NCBI GenBank assembly: GCA_030340625.1
Contig: JAOPHQ010006581.1
Span: 98,068 to 162,067 of the forward strand
Length of the DNA stretch: 64,000 nucleotides
Direction of reading: 5' to 3'
Origin: Merluccius polli
Taxonomy: Eukaryota > Chordata > Actinopteri > Gadiformes > Merlucciidae
Under the pieces are notes generated by a model. That model searched no databases. It was not told the origin of the DNA and saw only the letters and a list, made by a program, of their open reading frames with translations. This document shows positions 40,672 to 63,515 of the stretch, one piece after another. Position 1 is the first letter of the stretch; every line of letters begins with the position of its first letter. The translations under genes were made by a program, and so were the position numbers.

Positions 40672-42797
40672 GGTCTGTAATACTGTGTTCTAAGTTTCTG
40701 TGTATGTGTGTTGGACATATGTGTGTGCATGTGTAAGTAAGTAAATACTTTATTCAGTGTGAAAATCTGCATGTAAAGTATGTTGGTGTGTGTCGTTGAC
40801 TAGTTGGTATGTGTGCGCAAGTTGCCACATTCCACATTAGTGTGTGTGTGTGTTGATGTGTGTGTGTGCATGAGTGTAAATAAAGTTTGTGTATCTTCAT
40901 TGTCGTTTGACTGTCTTAATCATATGTCTACCTTTGTGTCTTGTGGATGTGTGTGTGTGTGTACGTTTGTGTGTGTGTTTGTGTGTTTGTGTGTGTCTAC
41001 TGGCAACCTTTGAACTCCGGTACTGGAGATGCCACATGTAACCACTTCCCATCCTCCACATTCACCAGTTTAATTGGCACCAGAAGACAAGGACCAGGAT
41101 CCCTGACCTTCGACCTCTTACTCAGCCCTGCTGCTGTGCCAACAAATAAGCTCAAGCACTCTGAGGCCTGACAGGCCTCTGGCACTCACGCCCCCTTCCT
41201 GACACCTCCAAAACAGCTAAGTCCAATTAGTTAAGGAGTGTGTGTGGGTGTGTGTGTGTGTCCCAGCACATTGTGGGAAATAAGGATCTACTGTGACCCA
41301 AGGAAAAAAGTCATGAGTCAACTTTCTTTGCATTTGTTTTTTTCTCTGGTTCAGCCCACTCAATTTTCCTCCAAATATTTTGTCCCTCGGCTATAACAAT
41401 ATGCATTACAAAATAATAAATATTTAATTTTTTTCAAAAGTACAGCTCCCGGCATTCCTTTGGCTTCATTATCACATGTTTATTCTATACACAATGCTTT
41501 ACAACAGACAGGAAAGTAAACTTTTTTCCTCAGCGAGTTCGGTCAATGTCTATGGATCAGAGGATTGTATTTCGGTTGCAAATGAGAATAAAGGATGGCT
41601 GCTTTTCTGCAGAGGCGAGATTTGTATCTTGGCTGGCTTCCAACTGCAAATGAAAATTAATTCTCCTCAGGTTGTCTTGTGTCAAGGTGCGTCTTGATGA
41701 GAGTGGGACACAGTTACGGGTGAGATAAGACTTGTTTATGGGCTGTTTCTGTATGCGACTAAGCCACCGTGCGTCAGAAGAATAGATTTTCTAATGTGGT
41801 TTAAATTACATCATGGTGCCAGACACTTTGCCAGAAAATGTAGACGTTGTGCAGACAACCACTGGAAAATCTTCAGTCATTTGTCTACGTTCAGTGTCTC
41901 CATCTCAACTGCACTGTGCCAATAGATCGTCTTGTGTCCAACACAATCTTAATCCAAATATAATTCAAGAGTTATTGTGTTACACTGTTTGAGCCGTGAT
42001 CAGAGTTGGAGACGCTGTGTCACGCTGTTTAGTGGCGTGGTTGCCTAATCAATGGATCGGTGACAAGGGATTCTCAAGGGATTAATCACGTACTTCATCT
42101 AGACCCATAGTACACTACAGTAAGTCATGCACATTAGGGTCATTGGAGAACCCTTCCAATGGTCTATAGGCGTGTCATTGTATGACCTTGCAATCAGTTC
42201 CTTTGCCTTTCTCTCATAGTCTGCTGACGTGGGCTCCACCAAACCCCTGCTACCCCTGTCCAGGAAACAGTGACTAAAGAGCGTGTCGTCGGGAAGGTCT
42301 CTGGTACTTCACGCTCTGCCACCTGCAGGGAACGGTTATTACAATCACCACGTCATTGTGATGCTGGCAGCCGAGCAGTCCAGGGACAGATGCATGATGT
42401 CTGGGACACCCGATGCCATTTACCTTTCCTGGCCAATAGGGTTAGGGCTGGCTGTGATTCAGGCTAGTTAGCAGGTCCCCCCACCAATATCCTCTGCTGG
42501 GCTTTGTCCTCTGCACTCTTGGGCTCCTGCGTCCCTTGTTATCTCTGACTCCTACACCCGCGATCGGTTCCCATTTTGTGCCAATGAGCCTCCAGATCTC
42601 GGCTCCCCAGATAAACCCTAAGTCGGCATTCATCTCCTTAGTGCGTCTGATAAGCAGTGCGTCACTGCAGGGGTGGCAGAGAGGAAGTAATCCCAGTCTG
42701 GGACCAGGAATAGCAGCCCCGGGAGGTTGCAGCCAGAGGCCCATGAGGCTGGCGGCCGCACAGGGCCACCGAGGCATGTGTCCTGGGCTAATCCCTC
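38692..42797. other. Divergent intergenic region (plac9 / PLP-enzyme gene)
   Basis: I see no exon with conserved content. It contains paired (TG)n and (CA)n at about 38783-38805 and 38850-38873, (CA)n at 39600-39625 and 40198-40230, (TG)n at 40302-40354 followed by (GA)n at 40399-40430, and (TG)n at 40586-40670. The plac9 promoter should lie near its left end and the PLP-enzyme promoter near its right end. Confidence 0.6.
40586..40670. repeat. (TG)n microsatellite, ~85 bp
   Basis: An uninterrupted TG run. Together with (TG)n at 40302-40354 and the TG-rich stretch to about 41000 it makes this intergenic block highly repetitive. Confidence 0.95.
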
Positions 42798-42805
42798 TTT
42801 AAATA
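42798..42805 (+). promoter_or_regulatory. TATA-like box (TTTAAATA) upstream of the PLP-enzyme gene
   Basis: TTTAAATA lies about 250 bp before the start codon at 43049, followed by GC-richer sequence. A (GA)n tract at about 42965-42990 would fall in the 5' UTR. The TTTTTTCCAGG just before the ATG could also be a splice acceptor, in which case the promoter is further away. Confidence 0.35.
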
Positions 42806-43048
42806 GCACCTGGCCAGCGCAGGGCTGGAGGGAGGGGGGGGAGAGGGACGTTACACACTAAGAGCACAGGCAGACCTGTGTCCTATTCTCCCCCGGACAC
42901 AACGTCACTCTGTGCTCTCACACCGAATCAAGAAAGATAGAGGAAGGAAAGGAAGCAAAGAGAGAGCGAGAGAGAGAGAGAGAGGAGGAGAGGCACATTG
43001 CCGTGGCTGATATTCACAGAAAGGAGTAAAGCAGGGGTTTTTTCCAGG

Positions 43049-50790
<7,742 letters not shown>

Positions 50791-50794
50791 ACTA

Positions 50795-50835
<41 letters not shown>

Positions 50836-51579
50836 GCAGATAAACATACACACGTGCACACACACTCACATGCAAACAAACACATGCAAACAAACTAAAC
50901 AAAGAATATATTTTTACACTACAGCATAAATGTAAAATCAAACAACAAAGAAAAGTTATATGACACACTTACAGGAGTGAATGCTTTTGATCCTATCAGA
51001 CATCAGTTGTATGAATCAGAATGAGATTTATTGCCAGATAAGTTTTCACTTACAAGGACTTTGCCTTGGTGTGAGTGGTGCATACAATAAACAGAAACTA
51101 TCAGGAACATAAATATAAGGTAGAAATATTACAATAACAGATACAATAAAGTCAACATATAAAATAAAGGAAATTGCAGTTGGAAATCCTGTCAGAATTT
51201 ATGGGACAGAAAAGCCTTGAGATTAGCCTTGCATTAGTCTGTTATCATGATGTCCTTGAGTTTAAAGTGGCGATATTGTTTCATTTCAAGTAGTGTATCT
51301 TACAAGTTGCTAATGATGCCAGAGCATAAATGTCCACTACTTCTTCATTCATATTCACACATAGGACATATCATGTAAATGTTTTTTCCTGCACCATATT
51401 TTTGAACTATTGTATATATTTATGCATGTATAAAATGTTCGTAGCTTGATTAAAACAAATGAATTATAATATATTGTGTGACGTTATTTCTCTTAGATTT
51501 GAGCTTCAAAAACTGGGGCTGGCTATGAGAGACTAACCAAATGGTAAAGTGACACCTTGGCAAAATGTTTAAACCATCA
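50791..51579. other. 3' flank of the PLP-enzyme gene
   Basis: It holds (CA)n at about 50797-50832. Two AATAAA hexamers on the + strand, at 51086-51091 and 51145-51150, are candidate poly(A) signals for the PLP-enzyme gene. No further coding content is seen. Confidence 0.5.
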
Positions 51580-51850
51580 TGTTAGACAGTGAATACAGAC
51601 ACAGGGCATTAAGGAGCGGTAGAGGGTGAGACAGTGAATACAGATACAGGGCATGAAGGAGTGTGTAGGGGTAAGAGAGTTAATACAGATACAGGGCATT
51701 AAGGAGTAGGTAGGGGTTAGACATAGTGAATACAGATACAGCTGCTTTAAGGAGAGGGTTAGGTCAGTGAATTAAGGTATTAAGGAGTGGGTAGGGGTGA
51801 GACGACAGTGAATACAGATACAGGGAAATAAGGAGCAGGTAGGGATGAAC
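51580..51850. repeat. Minisatellite (~45-bp unit, ~6 copies) derived from a SINE body
   Basis: Units of the form GTGAATACAGATACAGGGCA then TTAAGGAGTGGGTAGGGGTG repeat with small differences. The reverse complement, CCCCTACCTGCTCCTTAAT, is the body motif of the SINEs at 13251 and 19519. Confidence 0.85.
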
Positions 51851-51935
51851 AATTTGCTCAAGGATGCCTATTGGGATTAAATATTGGGGGTTTGAACCCA
51901 GAACCTTCAAGCTAAGAGTCAATCACACCCATACA
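51840..51935 (-). mobile_element. tRNA-derived SINE, reverse orientation (head part)
   Basis: On the - strand this reads GGTTCTGGGTTCAAACCCCC (B-box-like), then CATCCTTGAGCAA and CCCTACCTGCTCCTTA, the same order as the SINEs in stk32c. Its 3' side passes directly into the minisatellite at 51580-51850. Confidence 0.7.
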
Positions 51936-52009
51936 TAAGATGCCACCTACTGTTTACCATAGCAAAAATAACATCAAAGATACCACATGGTTTAGTTCTT
52001 AAATTAATC

Positions 52010-52015
52010 TTTATT
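52010..52015 (-). terminator. AATAAA poly(A) signal, candidate for tmem254
   Basis: TTTATT on the + strand is AATAAA on the - strand, about 745 bp past the tmem254 stop. The PLP-enzyme gene and tmem254 thus end tail-to-tail. Confidence 0.5.
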
Positions 52016-52759
52016 TTCCAAACATTGCAACAGAATTAAATCGTTCACAGTAGGGTTTAGAAATATTTAAATTAAATATTAACTGCTACTACTACCTCAA
52101 TCTGGAAAGACAAACGGTTTGGTGTGTGGCGGACGTTTGTCGCCAGCAGCACCAAGGTGTCATCATCACAGCATCTGGATTCAAGCCTGTTTCACCACAC
52201 TCAGCTCACTGTTAAACCCCCTGCAGACCCCATCTCAGTCTAGACACCTATAATATCACGTTCTGAGATCCCACCATTTAGGGAAACGCATCCCAACTAG
52301 ACATTTCAAAAGCTTGCTTCCAGATTTTCATCTATACCCTTCTCTTTATGTAAACAATTTGTAAACATGGCTGCTAGCTGTAATTAACTGGTATTGCTCT
52401 CGTTATAGGTAGTGTAAGTATTATTTTATATTATTTTTCATATATAATTCTCTACATTCCTAAATTAGCTAAAACTACATATTTCCCGTTATTTAAAAAA
52501 ACAAATGGAATTTAAACCTTAAATAAAATAATGATGAAGTGATTTACACTTTCATTAATCCCCTTTTCCTAGTAAAGAAGTTAGGAATGTTTTAAAAGAA
52601 GGCTTGCGTACTTTGTGCTTTCACAACACGTCCTCATATCTAAAGGCTTATCTCAGCTCTCTCTGGTAAGGACACTCAACAGATAAAAAGTCAGAGAGAG
52701 AGAGAGAGAAGATATTTTGAACTTCAGCTTTCCGGTGTTTGGGGCTCGTGTGGGCAGAG

Positions 52760-55243
<2,484 letters not shown>

Positions 55244-56627
55244 GGCTGCTCCGCTCGCGTCCTCCCGTCAACTACGCCCGTGCAGCGGCACTGGGCTATA
55301 TAGTGCTGCCGCCTTAGTGGTCCCCCAGGGCCGCGCAGCCACACGTCCACGGTTCCGCACTAATCACCGTGTGAGGCGCATTCAAATAAATACAAAAACA
55401 CTGGAGTATTGCACTTACTATACAATTATACAATTATAATACATTATATATAGACGATATCGTCTACATTTAAGTGATTGAATGTATAACACTTACCAGA
55501 CCAATTCAAAGCAAAATGGACAGCTAACATAATTCCCTTGATGGCATTTGAAGGTCTGCTTCCTTGCAACCTGAGGGATCATTGTTTTGCTATTGCTATC
55601 TATATGTTGTATCTGAAATGGGCTATATTGCACAATTGACACAGCCACACAAAGATGGTTTTTACTTTTCAAGATGGATGTTTTTGTTGGCAGTAAAAAA
55701 CCCAACAACAAAATAAGATAAGACCAAATAGAAAAATATATACACTGATAGACCTATAGGCTCAACAGGCCATTGGTTGAACCAGCTTTCAATTATCTTT
55801 GATCATTAGATCATTGTATGTTAAGTAACCATACCATATAGCTAATCTTTTAAGGTAATTTATTGATTTAGGAGGGGATGAGGGGTTGTATTACTAACTT
55901 GATGATAGCCTATTACTTTTTAAAATATATATATATATATTTTACTCTTAATAAATACTTTCATTATCCACACATTGCCCTTCTGGCAACCTAACAGTAA
56001 CTTAAGCATGGCAAATGAATGCTGTTGAATACAGCAGGGTCTTTATGAAGTGTGTGAGTTTCCAGAGATGCCAAAGGGCGTTTTATAATGTGATAGGATT
56101 TGGAGAACCCATGAGCAGCATTTCCTCCCACAGCTGGGACTTTCAGGAGTCGTCTGAAGGCATGGAGACATTGATCCTGTGGTGGGCCAGATAACAGATG
56201 AAAGGCCGTTGTTTTAAAGCCACTAGGAGTTTCCACTTGTTTACTGTGCAGGCTAAAATCTCGACTTGAAACTACGAAGCTACAAATAAAATAAAAAATC
56301 CACATCAGAAAATGTGTTCTTCTCTATGTTGTAATGTATGTAGCCTTATCTATTGTTGCATCTGTCTTAATAAACATGAGCTCATGTTGGGGTCATTTTG
56401 CATCAGATTTGAAGCCAGTTCACTGTCTCATCTGAGATAGTGGGGAAACAGAAGAAAGAGCTGCAGTTTAACCAGAGCAACTAAAAGCCAGCAGTGCAAG
56501 GGTCACAGACCAAAGGCTGATCCCAATGGGATCTGTGAGGACTTACCATGAAAATACAAAAAAAAAGAAAAACACATACAATGATAAGATTTTCCCCCCA
56601 AAAAATCTGAATCAATGTTGATAATTA

Positions 56628-56661
<34 letters not shown>

Positions 56662-57238
56662 CAAGGTTGCTTATTATATTATAAAGATAATGCTGGGCCA
56701 TTCACAGCAATTATTTTGACATGTCTTATTTGGCTTGCCACTTACTAATGAGCTAATGGTAGCCGACCAGCTATACCATTAATCACTGCATAATTATAGG
56801 CCTTTGTTGCAGCATGTCATAGATTTGCATAAGAACGCAAAACAGCATGTGACTGATAAACTTAATCTTAGAAAGGGGTTTTGTGTTTTGATAGGAGTCA
56901 CAAGTTAATATTTCTTCAAATCAATTGTTTTGTTGATTAATGTTCAACATTTTCCTCTAGCCACTGTTGTTTGTGGTTGTCTCATGTCCTTCATCATCTC
57001 TAAGCTGAGGCTGGGACACTGTGTAAATAAGAGGCAAATGCCACTTTTCATCAAATAAGTCTGTTCAATTTGTGTTTTTTTTTTAAATACACCAGCATTA
57101 TATTTCTGTTAGTTTTCTATTTTGATAGCTCTGTTTTTATTGTTTTGAATGTCCATAGCTTATAAAAATATGAGATGATAAATCATATTGATTTAGTTAT
57201 GGACATGCAGAGTCACTATGAGTAAGTTAAGTATGAGT

Positions 57239-57289
<51 letters not shown>

Positions 57290-57753
57290 ATCAACAAACA
57301 GACACACATACTTAACTATGTATTATTAACAAATAATAACAATGATTACAGTATAGAAGTCATGTAATAGAAAGGCTTTGGGGACACAAGCAGATTTAAG
57401 GCCTGATGTCACTCATAACGACACACACACGTTAGGCATTAGTAAAATTTTAAAAAGCATGTGACCCAGCATGACAAATCTAGTATCGATGAGGCAACCA
57501 TTAAAAAAACACAAAGACGACTTTCTTTTTGTGGTATTGCCACTGACCCTGCTGCCGTTACTTTGAGGCTGATAGGGCGTTAATGGGCAATGGAAGTATC
57601 CTCCACTTAAATCCCCAATAACAATACACACACACAAGCACACACACACATATCAACACACACTTGGCCCTTCAAGCTGTCACTTTGCTCAATCAGCACC
57701 TTTTCCTTTGGGTGGAGTTATGATGGATGGTCGAGGGGGTCCTAGGTGGTCAA
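55244..57753. other. Divergent intergenic region (tmem254 / homeobox gene)
   Basis: GC-rich sequence just right of 55243 (to about 55370) is probably the tmem254 promoter. The rest is AT-rich, with (ATT)n at about 56625-56660 and (AT)n at 57241-57286. No exon is recognised. Confidence 0.55.
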
Positions 57754-57760
57754 TATAAAA
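57754..57760 (+). promoter_or_regulatory. TATA box (TATAAAA) of the homeobox gene
   Basis: TATAAAA at 57754-57760 would place initiation near 57785 (CAGTCAGTTC), leaving a 5' UTR of about 115 nt before the ATG at 57900. A FoxH1-type site, AATACACA, occurs at 57623-57630 but overlaps a CA-rich stretch. Confidence 0.6.
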
Positions 57761-57899
57761 GGTAGTCTGATTACAGCCAAGGTACAGTCAGTTCAGAGCT
57801 TCTCCCTGAAGAGGTAACTCAGCACATCTCTTATCTGCTCCCTCTGGAAGCCCCATTGAAAGTCTACCAGGTACCTGGGAGCATCACTACGCTGTCAAC

Positions 57900-58008
57900 A
57901 TGTGGAAGGATTCTTGCATTGGTGAGTTTTTCATAATGTTTGATAAGTTTGTCCAGTTATTTATGGTTAGGTTTGTGTGTACCAACTCAAAAAGGCAGCA
58001 TTATCCTA

Positions 58009-58083
<75 letters not shown>

Positions 58084-58675
58084 ATGATCAAGACCCCATA
58101 GCTTTATTTTGAAAATCTCCATTAATTGATTATAACTAGGAGGCCTTTTTGTGTCAAAGGCACACTAGAGGCTGACCCATTCAAGAGACATGGTGTATAA
58201 TGTACTGGTGTAATGAACCGCAAAAGACTTAATAAGAAAATACATGTCTGAAAGCCCATGCCTGACCTTGCTTCCTTTGGGTCCTCAGATGAAGGCAGGC
58301 AGGTGGCCCCTGGAGGCCCAGGCGGGGCCTTGGCCCGCAGCGCCAGCCGCAGGAAGAGGACCAGCTTCTCCAAGGGGCACGTGGAGCTCCTGAGGGCCAC
58401 ATTCGAGACTGACCCCTACCCTGGCATCAGCCTGAGGGAGAGCCTCTCCCAGACCACTGGCCTGCCCGAGTCACGCATCCAGGTACGCATCCTTGGCACA
58501 ATAACCCTACCCTAACCTTAACCCTAGTTTAATTAACTTGTATCTACAATGCAATGTAAAAAAACATTTGCAACAAAATACTGCAAACAAACATTTGCAC
58601 GCATCAATGCATCACACACCCACACACACATGCAGATGCACACGCACACGCACACGCACACGCACACACACACGC

Positions 58676-58707
<32 letters not shown>

Positions 58708-59746
58708 TATTGACAGTGCTATCACCGTATAATCATTTATCTTTAAGATGATGCAAGCGCTTTTAATCAGGGCAGCTTGTTTGGCTTGCCAGATAGACTG
58801 TACAACGTGTGCTAACAGCTGAAGTTCCGCTGCTCTCACTGTATTCAGCTGATCTGGGGAGGGGGGTTGGTGAAGGGGGTCAGGGAGTCTGGGCATTTGT
58901 GTTGAAAATGATTAACGCAGGCACACAGAAGCAGAATGCATTTTTTTTTATCTTGTCCCCGATGTTTATTCTAACCTGCTCCTTCCTCTCTGCTGCTCCC
59001 AGGTGTGGTTTCAGAACAGGAGGGCCCGGACCCTGAAATGCAAAGGTGCCAAGAAGGCTCTGTGGCAAGGTGATAGCCTCAGCCCAGAGGCCCTAGCCCC
59101 ACCCCACAGCATGGCCACCAGGGGCCCCCAGCCCGGCGTACTGTCCCAGGGCCCCCCGCCGGCCTACCCAGGCCAGGTGAAGGAAGAGCGGGACGAGGAC
59201 TTTCTCTATGGGCGCTGTCTCCCGGGCTACCTCGCCTCCCCCATGGACTACAGGCACTACGGCTCTGTGTACAGGGGCCAGCACGCCACGCTCCTGGAAA
59301 GCCATAGCCCGCCGATGACGGGCCCCTGGGCTCATCCCGGGAGCCATTCCTCCCCCGTCCCGGCTCCGTGGTGCCCCTCTCCCCGGGAGCTGAGAGGCTC
59401 TGGGATGCTACCCTCAGGCCTGCTGTACCCCGGCTTGAGGGAGCAGCCCATCAATGCCCACGCCTCCACCCCCGACACACCGGACTCGGGCTACTGGGAG
59501 GTGGCCTCCAACGGCAGCCCCAACCTGGACGTGCAGTACGCCCAGATGGAGGAGTCCTGGAGCGGGGCCGTCCCCAGGAGCGGCGTGGACCCGGGCCACT
59601 ACCCGGTGTCGACCCAGTTCCAGCAGGAGGCCCCCTTGCCGGAGCTCTCCCTCGACGAGATCCTGGGGGAGTTGAACGAGGACTGGCTGGGGGAAGAGGG
59701 ACTCAACGGCCAAATCCCAGAGGATAAACTGGCTGCCTACTGCTGA
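57900..59746 (+). CDS. Mix/Mxtx-type (PRD-class) homeobox transcription factor
   Basis: Three exons, 57900-57921, 58289-58482 and 59003-59746, encode 319 residues. The homeodomain spans about residues 27-86: RRKRTSFSKGHVELL begins it, the PYPGISLRESLSQTTGLPES helix-turn-helix follows, and recognition helix VWFQNRRARTLK has Q50 (residue 76) and N51 (residue 77). An intron splits the homeodomain between Q72 and V73 (IQ|VW), a position common in PRD-class genes. PYPxI, RESL and LPESRIQVWFQNRRAR are typical of Mix/Sebox/Mxtx proteins, and TLK after it resembles teleost mxtx1/mxtx2. The long Pro-rich C-terminus ends in an acidic segment, LPELSLDEILGELNEDWLG, a likely activation motif. Teleost Mxtx factors act in the yolk syncytial layer and mesendoderm. 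Which paralogue this is I cannot say; sebox or mixl1 is less likely. Confidence 0.85.
58014..58069. repeat. (AT)n with poly(T) in the first homeobox-gene intron
   Basis: About 28 AT units followed by about 14 T residues. The second intron also holds a (CACGCA)/(CA)n tract at about 58618-58707. Confidence 0.95.
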
Positions 59747-60067
59747 TGACGGAGGCGTAGCAGGATCAACTCATGGACAATTTTTATATATTTTTAAGCA
59801 ATCGTGTATGTTATTTAGATTTGGTTCTAACAGCTTGGCTGCGTGATATACTGCAGGAAGACGGTACTATAGACTCAATATTTTCCTCTCAAACACCTGG
59901 AAGCAGGATCTATCATGATTCATTTGTGTCGGGATATGGTTTTACATTACATTACTTCCGTTCAAATGTTTTATTAGGGTATTCTGGGAGTATTCTATTT
60001 ACTATTACAAGAACATTATTTATTCATTTATTATCTTATTTATTATGATTATCTGCACTTTTATACT

Positions 60068-60073
60068 AATAAA
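60068..60073 (+). terminator. AATAAA poly(A) signal of the homeobox gene
   Basis: A canonical hexamer lies about 320 bp after the stop at 59744-59746, in an AT-rich 3' UTR. Confidence 0.65.
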
Positions 60074-61861
60074 TCAGTCGTTATAAATGATACAGTCTGG
60101 ACTTTGAACTTTTATCAACTTTTTATCAAGGGCCGAGTTCAGTAAAGAAAAACAAGCCAAAGTAATGAATACGCATGAATTCCCATGTTTTCTCCATGGA
60201 CATACAGTAGGCCTTTAATGCTGTGTGTAAGACTAGTTCATACACGTCTAGGTGGCAGCTGTGAGTTGATACACGAAAAAGAAGGCAATACCAGAGGGGA
60301 TTATTTGAACATTGTAAATCAAAGATATATTGAGACAAAATGTAAAAGTGGGTCATAAAATGTAACCAGTAGGTGGCGCTTGAACGTTATACAAGAAAAA
60401 GAGGGGAAAGGTTCAAGTGATACATGCTGACCATCTTTTGCAGCTACAATTAAATATGGAGGTCAAATTAAAAAAAAAAAAAAAAGGCAGGCTAATCTCA
60501 TGCTAATGCTAATGCTAATGCTCCTTTTGCAAATGGACCTCAGTTACAGTTACAGTCTCTATTATACCAAATAATTCATTTTGCAAAAAACTGTCAAACG
60601 CTCCATTAAATGCAGTTTACATCTTAGCACTGGCCTATAGCCTACCAAACAATGACCATTATGTAAGCCTGAGTTTTTTCTGTCTACCAGGTAAAAAAAA
60701 GTGTGCCTGACACATTTTGATGCTGTCCTGCACAAAATTAACCACAGCATCGCAACATGGTCTTAATGCATGCAAAAGGAAGAAGACGACACGTTGTCTA
60801 CTCTGGGAGTCTCTTTTTCCCCCAGCGTAGGCCTAAATAAAACGTGGTTATTGTTCGTGACTGCGGTCGTGTCTGTGCTATTTTGGCCTCCGTGGTGTTA
60901 TCCCAACGCCAGGAAGGGTGGCGTTCTTTTGTCTGTAAATGTCGTGTTCCTCTCCAAAGAAACAAACACAATAGGCTCGGACGCAGAGAGGAACAGTACC
61001 TCTCCAGTCTGCTGTTGGGAAATTGCGCATGTTTGTGGCCTCTGACGTTTGCGGGACAGGTGTTGACAAAAGGGCCAAGGACCTCAACAATATGAGGCTG
61101 ACAGCCACCTAGATGATAAGAAAGTACAGTTGAGGCGACAGCCATGATCCATGGGTGATTTACGGGAGGACATTATGCGAGTGGGGAGTGGTACACCCAA
61201 ACCGCAGGGGAGAAGCAGGCTTACAGCAAGCTACAGTTTTACTGAACTAAACGTCACATCAAAATCAATCTTTTTTTTTTTTTACTTTTAATTTGAAAGG
61301 AGGTCTGAATGTGTTCGGTAGACACATAGCTCTTCTTCTTGTGAGCCACGGTGCAGCTGGCTCTCCAGATGAAACGCTGCTTGTTTTGATAGGATATAAA
61401 TACCATCTTGTTTGGTGGCTGAGCCTCTATAAGCTTTGGAAAGACATCAAACTAGTCAACGTGTGTTGATTTATTCTGATTCTATTTTAGAAGAGTGTGT
61501 GTTTGCTTTGTTGGATGTCAGTGCTGCATATGAATAGGCCTACAGTTTATACTTCATAACTTCCTCTTGTTCAGAAAGCCAGATGTTTCGTAACTGTCCA
61601 AAACTTGTTCAAACTTCCTGTGTTTTTTTGTGAATTTCTTTCCACAATCACAAGACAGTTCCCCAGTTGAACAGAAGAAGGCGGGGGAACCACGCGAGAG
61701 ATGGGCATTTAACACACTTTCACTTTCGTCTTATGTTCATCCTCTCAAGGTTGACCTTCGCTGCTGAATGAGCAACACACAGACACTGTTGACTTCTTGA
61801 CTTTCAAATTTCAAATGTAATTTTCATTGAGTGTCTGTCTGTGTATGTGTGTGTGCGTGCT

Positions 61862-61927
<66 letters not shown>

Positions 61928-63179
61928 TGTACATGTGCGTATGTGTGTGCGTGTGTATGTGTGTGTAGTGAGGTTTTCACAGGGGATTTGAACATATCTA
62001 GCATGACCAAATCTTTCCTGTCGGGGAGGAAGTATCAGCGTGATTCCAGTCATCAATCATCCCGGATCACATGCACACGTCTCAACAATATCTCCTTTGT
62101 CTTTCATATTTACTTTGTGTCTCGCCATATACAACACAAAGCTATAGGCTATTTTAAGGGCTAAGGGTTATGTTGTGACAGGGCCTACGTTTGTTTCCCC
62201 TTAAGCAAGATGCCACAATATCTAAAAGCCACAAAAGATATGGTCACTTCTTCAAATCTTCTGATTACCAAACAAATGCAGAACACAAAGACAACACAAC
62301 GCAACACACCGAAAAACGCTACTATTTGACAAGAGCGGGAACAGATGTATGGGTTGAGTGATGGCCCTCAGCTGCTGGTAGCTTAGGGCTCGAAGCCTCC
62401 TCTAAAAATACGTCCTGTAATTTAACCGAACCCTCCTGGGGAGTCGGAGGGAGGGGTTCGCATTTAGGAGCTCATTGTAGCGCTGCGCCGCACCGCTCTC
62501 TCAGGACTCATCCTCACGTCCGAGGCCTTCACAAAACCATCTGTGTTGGTCAGCGCTGAATGAACAGCGAGTGTGTGTGGGTGTGTGTGTGGGTGCGCGC
62601 GTGTAGATTTTCACCCATGTTTAGTCTTGTATTAGGAAATAATACTTTATATAACTTGATATTACATATGGGACTGAAGATCCCTTGCTTTCGCTCGCCT
62701 TTCTTAAAATAGCACCGCAAACGCAGGGCTGCAGCCCGCTTTAAATAGCATGTAATCGTACACTATTTATATTTCCCGGTAGCAGGCCATCAGTTCAGAT
62801 GAAATTCTTGTGTTTTTTTTCCTTCTTTTCAAATCTAATCCTTATTCATGTGCACGCTGAACAAATAAGCATGTCTCATTTAACTATTAAGTGGGTTCAC
62901 ATTGCAACGTAGTCCCCATTATTAACAAATGACACATCTTGACCTGTTAGAAAGAGAGCTCAGAATAAGCCACTTGCTAATGAGCTCACACGCAGCAAGC
63001 CCACAGCTGCTAGCTACAAACCCCTCCACCACCACCACGAGGCTGACATATTTGCACACATTGTAGGCTAATGTTTCAGATATCATATATTTCAACGCAA
63101 CAAATATAAATGTGGGTTAATATATTAAAAGCGTTATAATATAAACGCCCGTGGACGTGTCTGTTAAAACTAAACAGCC
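60074..63179. other. Intergenic; no gene recognised
   Basis: Short open frames have no conserved content. It holds an AT-rich patch, (TG)n at 61864-61920 with a TATG/TGCG-variant extension to about 61966, and GATATAAATA near 61390 that could be a chance TATA match. Nothing else is supported. Confidence 0.55.
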
Positions 63180-63483
63180 GCTTGTTGCTGGTGCCCGCGC
63201 GAGCTGCTGGTGATGCTCGTCGCCTACGGTAGCGCGCCGCGCGCGGCAAAGTATGAGGTCATTGTTTGGTCACGTGAGAGCTGCAGCAGCAGCAGCAGCA
63301 AGCCGTCCGTCCAAAGTGACGACGGCGGCGCTTCACGCACGCGGCGAGGCGCGTCTCTTCCACAGGAGCCGTGGGGGCGGGACCGAGCGGGGCCACGCCC
63401 CCACCCCCACAGCTGATTGGTTCCCTCGCGTCCTCTAAGGGAGCGTCGACGAAGAGGGCCGCACACACGCGCGCGCGCACGCA

Positions 63484-63514
<31 letters not shown>

Positions 63515-63515
63515 T
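63180..63515. promoter_or_regulatory. CpG-rich promoter-like block
   Basis: A sharp rise in GC and CpG (GCGCGCCGCGCGCGGC, GACGGCGGCGC, GGGGCGGGACC) contains a palindromic E-box GTCACGTGA at 63269-63277, an (AGC)n run near 63281-63303, GC boxes and an ATTGG (CCAAT on the - strand) at about 63415. It ends in a CACGCG/(CA)n tract at 63468-63514. This looks like the promoter of a gene whose body lies beyond or near the window edge. Direction is not resolved. Confidence 0.5.

Noticed and set aside
42998..43048. 17-codon upstream extension of the PLP-enzyme frame
   Set aside because: It would need a TTG start. ATG at 43049 gives the plausible N-terminus MNFAAQFFYSSYL.
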